Shown in pieces: positions 27,523 to 31,134 of a DNA stretch of 31,134 bases. The stretch's first letter is position 1. The number at the start of each line of letters is the position of its first letter. The position numbers and the translations under genes are program-made. This stretch comes from a virus. The stretch is taken from positions 1 to 31,134 of the IMG/VR virus record IMGVR_UViG_3300042879_001547. One strand, 5' to 3'. A model generated the notes under the pieces. The model was not told the origin of the DNA. It saw only the letters and a list, made by a program, of their open reading frames with translations, and did not search any database.

Positions 27523-27549
27523 ATCGAAAAGAACTGAATTACTGTAATT

Positions 27550-28089
27550 ATGTCTGACAATATCGAATACCCATCAGTTCCTGAGATGGGTGCGAATCTT
27601 GCAAAGTTTGCATTTGATCTGATCAAGAAGAGTATGAAAGGCGATGCTCTACTTGTATCCAAAGAGATCTCTGATGAAAGAATGGAGATCTGTAAGTCTT
27701 GTGAATACTATGATGCTGAGCAATTACGTTGCAGGCATTGTGGTTGTTTCCTGGAGCATAAGGTCAAGTGGGCATTAGATTCTTGTCCAATTGAGAAATG
27801 GGCAGCATCTGATAAAGATTGGGTTGATGGCGGTAAGTTCGAAGAATTGTATAATCATGTGAAATTAGGTACAGAACCAACATCACCTTATATGTTAGAT
27901 CAAGGTGATATTCCAGACTTCCCCGATCCCGAGACTACGCCCGTGGGGTTTGTGTATGTCTATAAGGGTACGGAGTGGATGTTCACAGGCGAATCATGGG
28001 TGCCTCATGACTCTCACACAGACACAGAGTTGCAGTTAAAGAGAGAGTTGGATAAAAAGAAACCAACAGACTTTCCTGGTGAATACTAA
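27550..28089 (+). CDS. Late protein with zinc-ribbon cysteines (179 aa)
   Basis: Cys48, Cys51 (ICKSCEYYD) and Cys61, Cys64, Cys66 (CRHCGC) with Cys79 (DSCPIEKW) form a zinc-ribbon knuckle pair followed by W-rich sequence. I recall this domain in structural-region genes of T4-like cyanophages. The C-terminal half (FVYVYKGTEWMFTGESWVPH) looks like a small separate beta domain. It lies behind a late promoter, so a virion or assembly role is plausible. It meets the minus-strand nuclease gene tail to tail with a 4-base overlap. Confidence 0.72.
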   Translation: MSDNIEYPSVPEMGANLAKFAFDLIKKSMKGDALLVSKEISDERMEICKSCEYYDAEQLRCRHCGCFLEHKVKWALDSCPIEKWAASDKDWVDGGKFEELYNHVKLGTEPTSPYMLDQGDIPDFPDPETTPVGFVYVYKGTEWMFTGESWVPHDSHTDTELQLKRELDKKKPTDFPGEY

Positions 28090-28826
28090 CGGACGTAAAA
28101 CCACCAATAACCTTTCCAACTATAACGACCAGGATTCTTCAGACTTTTGAGAATCCCCTGTTTGTCAGTACACTCAAAGCCCCGAACAGCAGCATTCACA
28201 CTCTCATATCGAACCTCAATTTGTTCAGTCTTTTTATTGACACCAAACACCGCTTTCTTCTTTTCTTTTTCTTCTAGTATTTGCCAACGATGACCATAGG
28301 CAATACGGTAATGTCTGGCAGCAGATAGAATGTTTGCACGGTTATTCGGATTACCTGTCACTTGAGTTGCTGCTTCTCTTGCACTTGTGTATTCAGTGCA
28401 TACACCAGTCTCTAAGTTCTTTCCTTTGATTTTAAGACCTGTCTTCTTACCATCTCCCCGTGTATTCTCATTCCATTGGATTAGATTGGGAGATGTTTTA
28501 CGTGGTTGTTTCTTTATAGGTTTAATCTCCTCCCGCTTTTCCTGCATTGGAATCACAGCTTTTACTACATTATACTCAGGATTATATTGTTCGATCCAAT
28601 AGTTTGTTTTCTCAGTAAATTCAGATTCATCACATTCATCTATCTCTTTAATCATAAAGTTATGCACACCGTGTTCTCTGAATGCCTTATGTAATGGTTC
28701 AGAGGACATTCTCTTCGATCTCTCTATGTGGTGTACCCATTCTTTATTCATCGCAAGTGTGGTGTTTCCCACGTACTTGTGCCCATTTTGCTTGTTGAGA
28801 ATGAGGTAAATGATGCCTCTTGCCAT
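28086..28826 (-). CDS. GIY-YIG family protein, apparently catalytically dead (246 aa)
   Basis: The N-terminal domain has GIIYLIL (4-10) and KYVG (17-20), the two strands of GIY-YIG nucleases, plus PLHKAFREHG and NYWIEQYNPEYNV. Aligned with I-TevI, the catalytic Arg27 position is Glu29 (NKEWVHH) and the catalytic Glu75 position is Thr74 (TNYWI), so cutting is doubtful. Two NUMOD1/IENR1-type DNA-binding segments follow (about 145-200 and 208-244: TEYTSAREAATQV and YESVNAAVRGFECTD). The only minus-strand gene in the window. It could act as a DNA-binding repressor or be a decaying homing endonuclease. Confidence 0.75.
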   Translation of the reverse strand: MARGIIYLILNKQNGHKYVGNTTLAMNKEWVHHIERSKRMSSEPLHKAFREHGVHNFMIKEIDECDESEFTEKTNYWIEQYNPEYNVVKAVIPMQEKREEIKPIKKQPRKTSPNLIQWNENTRGDGKKTGLKIKGKNLETGVCTEYTSAREAATQVTGNPNNRANILSAARHYRIAYGHRWQILEEKEKKKAVFGVNKKTEQIEVRYESVNAAVRGFECTDKQGILKSLKNPGRYSWKGYWWFYVR

Positions 28827-28832
28827 ATCTAT

Positions 28833-28889
28833 AACACAGTGTGCTTTTGGTTTTTATAACACTGTATGTATAATTAATAACACGGTATG
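28833..28889 (-). repeat. Three short repeats upstream of the minus-strand gene
   Basis: AACACAGTGTG (28833-28843), AACACTGTATG (28858-28868) and AACACGGTATG (28879-28889) lie 7-63 bases before the start codon of the minus-strand gene. The first contains the palindrome CACAGTGTG-like core. They may be operator sites for that gene. Confidence 0.45.
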
Positions 28890-28959
28890 ATAGATTTGAT
28901 GATAGGTTAGGAATATTGTATGGTATAGTTAATGTTAGATTAAATATATGTTAGTGTTT

Positions 28960-28966
28960 TATAATA
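28960..28966 (+). promoter_or_regulatory. Possible -10 box with no clear gene
   Basis: TATAATA followed by TTCTCAATAATTATG resembles the start of cassette 7 transcripts, but no dyad precedes it and no gene above 14 codons follows before the repeat cluster. If active it would make a short RNA reading into the repeats. Confidence 0.3.
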
Positions 28967-28994
28967 TTCTCAATAATTATGTTTAATTGAGAAT
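28966..28994. repeat. Inverted repeat, first copy of a bracketing dyad
   Basis: ATTCTCAAT (28966-28974) and ATTGAGAAT (28986-28994) are perfect arms around 11 bases. The same arm sequence recurs at 31036-31062. The rest of the gene-free stretch 28827-29314 holds AT-rich DNA to about 29060, a short GC-rich patch near 29080, and then the CTCGACGAG repeats. Confidence 0.6.
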
Positions 28995-29120
28995 CATTTA
29001 GGTTAATTGATGAGAATGCTGGTTCTTGTAGCAACCTTTACCTGTATAGCATAAGACGCGGAGTTTGTCAAGCCCCACCCCCCGCGCCAGGTTCCCAGAC
29101 CCACACAAGACTCATAAGAT

Positions 29121-29407
29121 CTCGACGAGACGCCCGAGTCTTATAATTCTCGACGAGATACACATCAGATATCATTATATCAGCATTCCTTAACAAATCT
29201 CGACGAGAATACATATATACTCATATCTCGACGAGAACGGGTGAGCATAAGGGCTTGCAATCTCGTCGAGATATGTGCTACAATCATACAATCAATCATC
29301 AATCTCGACGAGCTATGTACGACGACTACGATCTCGACTATACATACGCAACAGATTACTCATACGATCTCGACGAGTATTATGCACAAGATGCAGAGCT
29401 CGACGAG
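29121..29407. repeat. CTCGACGAG repeat cluster 1
   Basis: Full copies start at 29121, 29149, 29199, 29227, 29304, 29369 and 29399, with one reversed copy (CTCGTCGAG, 29262) and one partial (29333). Most read TCTCGACGAGA, a dyad with five-base arms around a single A. Distances are 28-50 bases. The last three lie within the gene at 29315. Candidate protein-binding iterons. Confidence 0.8.
29255..29284 (+). promoter_or_regulatory. Promoter with a repeat in its spacer
   Basis: TTGCAA (29255-29260), 18 bases, TACAAT (29279-29284): a good sigma-70-type promoter. The reversed repeat CTCGTCGAG (29262-29270) fills the first half of the spacer and another copy (29304) sits just before the gene, positions expected of operators. 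Confidence 0.6.
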
Positions 29408-29464
29408 GATTATGCACGAGATGGGCAAGATTACGAAACGCTTGCATATCGTCATTACGCATGA
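29315..29464 (+). CDS. Tyr/Asp-rich acidic small protein built on DNA repeats (49 aa)
   Basis: MYDDYDLDYTYATDYSYDLD begins a product with about twelve Asp, four Glu and eleven Tyr among 49 residues and few basic residues. The repeat CTCGACGAG is read in frame as Leu-Asp-Glu (YDLDE, AELDE). I start at ATG 29315, downstream of the predicted promoter; an in-frame ATG at 29273 lies upstream of the likely transcript start. High acidity fits a DNA-mimic type protein, but coding status is uncertain because the repeat itself generates this composition. Confidence 0.45.
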   Translation: MYDDYDLDYTYATDYSYDLDEYYAQDAELDEDYARDGQDYETLAYRHYA

Positions 29465-29470
29465 TATAAT
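29465..29470 (+). promoter_or_regulatory. Probable -10 box TATAAT
   Basis: TATAAT starts one base after the stop of the acidic protein gene and lies 24 bases before ATG 29494. No dyad cassette precedes it and no clear -35 is seen. Confidence 0.45.
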
Positions 29471-29493
29471 CTAATAAAACGCACGAGAAACAC

Positions 29494-29652
29494 ATGACTC
29501 TCACACACGCTAAGCGTACTCTACGTGTCACGTTAGATCTTATGTGTTATGATGATCTGGACGTGGATGCAATTGATTGGCGCGAATTGCTGAAACTGGA
29601 ACCCAACGAGGATATCCACGTTACCATCAAGGAATACGATCCGTTCGAATGA
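29494..29652 (+). CDS. Small unknown protein (52 aa)
   Basis: MTLTHAKRTLRVTLDLMCYD, then DLDVDAIDWRELLKLEPNED and HVTIKEYDPFE: a strand, a helix and a strand. I recall related short proteins (LRVTLDLE...DWRELL) from cyanobacterial phages. The stop lies three bases before cassette 11. Confidence 0.65.
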   Translation: MTLTHAKRTLRVTLDLMCYDDLDVDAIDWRELLKLEPNEDIHVTIKEYDPFE

Positions 29653-29653
29653 T

Positions 29654-29711
29654 GTGCCAGTTTGAGATCTGGCACAAGACCCCTTGATCTCTGCCACGTG
29701 GTGGATTAATA
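29654..29711 (+). promoter_or_regulatory. Punctuation cassette 11
   Basis: GTGCCAGTT (29654-29662), four bases, ATCTGGCACA (29667-29676): seven-base perfect outer arms. After a gap of about 28 bases comes ATTAATA (29705-29711); TTGATC (29684-29689) may be a -35. CCAC and GTGG (in 29693-29703) can form a small hairpin in the gap. Confidence 0.65.
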
Positions 29712-29735
29712 TTCTCACAGTTCGAAATTAAACCA

Positions 29736-29882
29736 ATGTGTGGTCCTGCCTTCGATTATACCTTCGAAGATTTCCTGAATGATGCTTCCCCCGAAGAATG
29801 GGCGGAATGGGAAAACAAAGCGGCAGAACTTGAGTTGCCTGTGGACTACTATGTCCAGGAGTTCGTTGCTTGTGCCAGTTGA
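29736..29882 (+). CDS. Small acidic protein (48 aa)
   Basis: MCGPAFDYTFEDFLNDASPE, EEWAEWENKAAELE and LPVDYYVQEFVACAS. The final Cys-Ala-Ser-stop is spelled by the left arm of cassette 12. The layout resembles the protein at 24693. Function unknown. Confidence 0.6.
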   Translation: MCGPAFDYTFEDFLNDASPEEWAEWENKAAELELPVDYYVQEFVACAS

Positions 29883-29931
29883 GGAAGTGGCACAATGAGG
29901 GTTTACAGGGTCCCTGAGTCCTGGTAAATTA
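29872..29931 (+). promoter_or_regulatory. Punctuation cassette 12
   Basis: GTGCCAGTT (29872-29880), four bases, AAGTGGCACA (29885-29894); gap of 30 bases; TAAATTA (29925-29931), with TTTACA (29902-29907) as a -35 at a spacing of 17. It is followed by CATTCGTCGCTGAGA, nearly repeated in cassette 13. Confidence 0.65.
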
Positions 29932-29952
29932 CATTCGTCGCTGAGAAATCCG

Positions 29953-30162
29953 ATGATTTTCGCCATCTCCAAACTCAACAATTGCACCTACACTCTGGAT
30001 GCAAACAATCAGCGGGTTCTGATGTATGCTCCGCTGCTGCCTGATGGTTCATACGAAACTGCAGGATCTGCCTATGATTGGGTAGAATGGGATCGCCTGG
30101 ATGGTGATATCCTCGAAGAAGCAGATCGCATTCACAAACTCCTGCTGGCGGAGGTGAAGTGA
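29953..30162 (+). CDS. Small conserved cyanophage-type protein (69 aa)
   Basis: CTYTLDANNQRVLMYAPLLP, then WVEWDRLDGDILEEADRIHK. Mixed strands and a terminal helix. I recall it as an unannotated cyanophage protein. The Leu-Ala-Glu codons near its end include GGAGG, the ribosome binding site for the next gene. Confidence 0.65.
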   Translation: MIFAISKLNNCTYTLDANNQRVLMYAPLLPDGSYETAGSAYDWVEWDRLDGDILEEADRIHKLLLAEVK

Positions 30163-30353
30163 TGGAATTCGTTAACTACGTGAAGTCTTTCTATGGTCCT
30201 GGTGGAATTTATGATATGGGTGCCACCAATGAGATGATCATCGATGCCACATTTAAATATATCACCAGTGGTGCTCATTTTTGTGGTGATAGTTTTGATC
30301 GTGAACACGTGCGGGATATTATGATCGATGAGTTCGGGCTTGTGCCAATCTGA
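30162..30353 (+). CDS. Small conserved cyanophage-type protein (63 aa)
   Basis: ATG 30162 begins on the last base of the upstream TGA, 7 bases after GGAGG. FVNYVKSFYGPGGIYDMG, then FCGDSFDREHVRDIMID: the FYGPGGIY and GDS-DRE-VRDI pattern is one I associate with cyanobacterial phages. Its last codons form the left arm of cassette 13. Function unknown. Confidence 0.7.
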   Translation: MEFVNYVKSFYGPGGIYDMGATNEMIIDATFKYITSGAHFCGDSFDREHVRDIMIDEFGLVPI

Positions 30354-30400
30354 GAACTGGCACACACCCCCTTGCGGTCCTGACCAATCCGTTCTACATT
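30342..30400 (+). promoter_or_regulatory. Punctuation cassette 13
   Basis: GTGCCAATC (30342-30350), four bases, AACTGGCACA (30355-30364); gap of 29 bases; TACATTA (30394-30400), with TTGCGG (30372-30377) as a possible -35. It serves the ArdA-like gene. Confidence 0.65.
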
Positions 30401-30424
30401 ACATTCGTTCCTGAGACACACACC

Positions 30425-30904
30425 ATGCTGACTGGTTCCAACCTGCTGAACAAAGTGAACGAAATGCAGGCACAAAACCCGCCTGCTAAGATGTCTGAAA
30501 TCGTTCGTGCCTGTGGGTATGAGCGTGATGGCAAACTCAAGTATACCGAATTCTACACTGAGTTGCTGACTGTCAAGGGACTGATCAACAATGATGTTCT
30601 GGAGGAGAATGAGATCTCCGAAGAGTATCAGGAAGTGTACACCAAACTCTGTGAAGATTATGGTCGTGATCCTGTGAATGCATTCCTTGAACTGCACGAT
30701 GATGAGTCGCTGCTTGAGTACTTCGAAGATTCGTATCAGGGTCGTTATGATTCTGAGGCAGACTTTGCTGAAGAGTTTACCACCAATGTGTATGCGTTTG
30801 ATGCACCTTCGTTCGTGGTAGTTGATTGGGATGCTACCTGGAACTGCAATCTTCGTTATGATTTTGATTTCGAAGATGGGTTCGTGTTCAGCAAAAACTT
30901 CTAG
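30425..30904 (+). CDS. cyAbrB-like domain fused to an ArdA-like antirestriction domain (159 aa)
   Basis: Residues 1-53 (LTGSNLLNKVNEMQ, EIVRACGYERDGKLKYTEFY, ELLTVKGLI) follow the N-terminal pattern of cyanobacterial AbrB regulators (LTG-LL-KV, CGY, FY-ALL-AKG). Residues about 68-159 follow the C-terminal parts of ArdA: NAFLELHDDESLLEYFEDSY, QGRYDSEADFAEEF, a WNCNLRYDFDFEDGFVFSKN end. ArdA is an elongated acidic mimic of B-DNA that blocks type I restriction enzymes; this half is indeed very acidic. The protein is similar in length to ArdA (about 165 residues), with its first domain replaced. It is likely to act early against host restriction. The domain calls rest on motif recall. Confidence 0.7.
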   Translation: MLTGSNLLNKVNEMQAQNPPAKMSEIVRACGYERDGKLKYTEFYTELLTVKGLINNDVLEENEISEEYQEVYTKLCEDYGRDPVNAFLELHDDESLLEYFEDSYQGRYDSEADFAEEFTTNVYAFDAPSFVVVDWDATWNCNLRYDFDFEDGFVFSKNF

Positions 30905-30910
30905 AAAAAT

Positions 30911-30979
30911 CTAGTCGAGACGCGCATCATCATCAGTAATCTCGACGAGATGCGCGTCATTCATCATAATCTCGACGAG
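30911..30979. repeat. CTCGACGAG repeat cluster 2
   Basis: A variant CTAGTCGAGA (30911-30920) and full copies at 30941 and 30971; shortened forms occur near 31005 and 31091. Spacing of 30 bases and flanks such as CGCGCATCAT are shared. The cluster starts just after the ArdA-like gene. Beyond it, to the window end, I see no gene. Confidence 0.75.
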
Positions 30980-31035
30980 ACACACATCATCATCTAGATA
31001 CACATCTCGACACACATATGCACATCTAGATACAA

Positions 31036-31062
31036 TTCTCAATAAGGTCTAGTTATTGAGAA
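31036..31062. repeat. Inverted repeat, second copy of the bracketing dyad
   Basis: TTCTCAATAA (31036-31045) and TTATTGAGAA (31053-31062) are perfect ten-base arms around GGTCTAG. The arms match those at 28966-28994. Confidence 0.6.
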
Positions 31063-31098
31063 GCGGAGCGGCTGACCAGTTCTTTACACTCTCGACGC

Positions 31099-31120
31099 GC
31101 ACATAGCCCGCCTTATGTGC
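31099..31120. repeat. Hairpin near the window end
   Basis: GCACATA (31099-31105) and TATGTGC (31114-31120) are perfect seven-base arms around GCCCGCCT. No T tract follows, so an intrinsic terminator is not supported; the role is open. Confidence 0.4.
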
Positions 31121-31134
31121 AAGAATATGTGCTT

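Noticed and set aside
26945-27523. Plus-strand frames of 103 and 85 codons inside the adhesin gene
   Set aside because: They are shifted readings of glycine codons in the adhesin and are Val-rich without structure.
29010-29054. 14-codon frame MRMLVLVATFTCIA
   Set aside because: Too short to support, with no ribosome binding site; it could be a chance hydrophobic stretch.
29121-29407. CRISPR array
   Set aside because: The repeat unit is only 9-11 bases and spacing varies from 28 to 50 bases, with one reversed copy inside a promoter; no cas gene is present.
1-31134. tRNA genes, common in T4-like cyanophages
   Set aside because: GTTCGAA-like T-loop sequences occur (for example near 9222, 29643 and 29720) but none is flanked by a cloverleaf; no tRNA was found by eye.
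1-31134. Integrase, attachment site or insertion sequence
   Set aside because: No recombinase or transposase motif and no terminal repeats with target duplication were seen; the bracketing dyad at 28966 and 31036 alone is not enough.

Overview
The window looks like an accessory and early region of a T4-like cyanophage (a myovirus infecting Synechococcus, Prochlorococcus or a relative). The sequence reasons are: about 91 tightly packed, mostly tiny genes on one strand, usually overlapping by 1-8 bases; cyanophage metabolic genes (a ferredoxin-dependent bilin reductase directly followed by a CP12 gene); several 2-oxoglutarate/Fe(II) oxygenase-like genes; T4-type late promoters (TATAAATA and variants) before a GIY-YIG-like gene, a glycine-rich adhesin and a zinc-ribbon protein; and cyanobacterial-type AbrB domains. 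No tRNA, rRNA, integrase, transposase or CRISPR array was seen. Whether the host is marine or freshwater cannot be told from the sequence.

Layout. 1-3476: small unknown proteins in translationally coupled strings. 3512-4295: terminator, late promoter and a GIY-YIG-like endonuclease. 4360-6636 and 6717-12.9 kb: more coupled small proteins, with a cupin-like protein (9143), a prolyl-hydroxylase-like oxygenase (9950) and an AbrB-domain protein (11721). 12.9-16.9 kb: metabolic block with a beta-ketoacyl-ACP synthase (13286), two tandem Asp/Asn beta-hydroxylase-like proteins (14454, 15092), a bilin reductase (16052) and CP12 (16689). 16985-20199: conserved phage proteins, small membrane proteins, one secreted glycine-rich protein and an HExxH metalloprotease-like protein. 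20222-22675: candidate PD-(D/E)XK nuclease plus a DNA adenine methyltransferase split over two genes. 22761-26266: small, membrane and exported proteins. 26311-28089: late genes (adhesin, zinc ribbon). 28086-28826, minus strand: GIY-YIG-type gene that appears to have lost both catalytic residues. 28827-31134: AT-rich stretch, two clusters of a 9-bp repeat CTCGACGAG, small genes, and a cyAbrB-ArdA-like fusion protein.

How it works together. Transcription is punctuated by a module found at least 13 times: a dyad (core CAGTT or CACTT, four bases, AACTG, continuing GGCACA), then usually a hairpin, then a TATAATA-like -10 element placed 28-30 bases after the dyad. Each copy ends one gene string and starts the next. 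Inside the strings, translation is linked by a recurring junction ATGACTGA or ATGACTAA in which stop and start codons overlap, so many proteins begin Met-Thr-Glu or Met-Thr-Lys. Three late promoters stand outside this scheme and serve late genes. The gene content suggests takeover of host pigment and Calvin-cycle control, possible lipid or polyketide-type chemistry, envelope-directed small proteins, and restriction/anti-restriction functions. Most small proteins have no function I can name; family statements rest on recall of motifs, not on a search.
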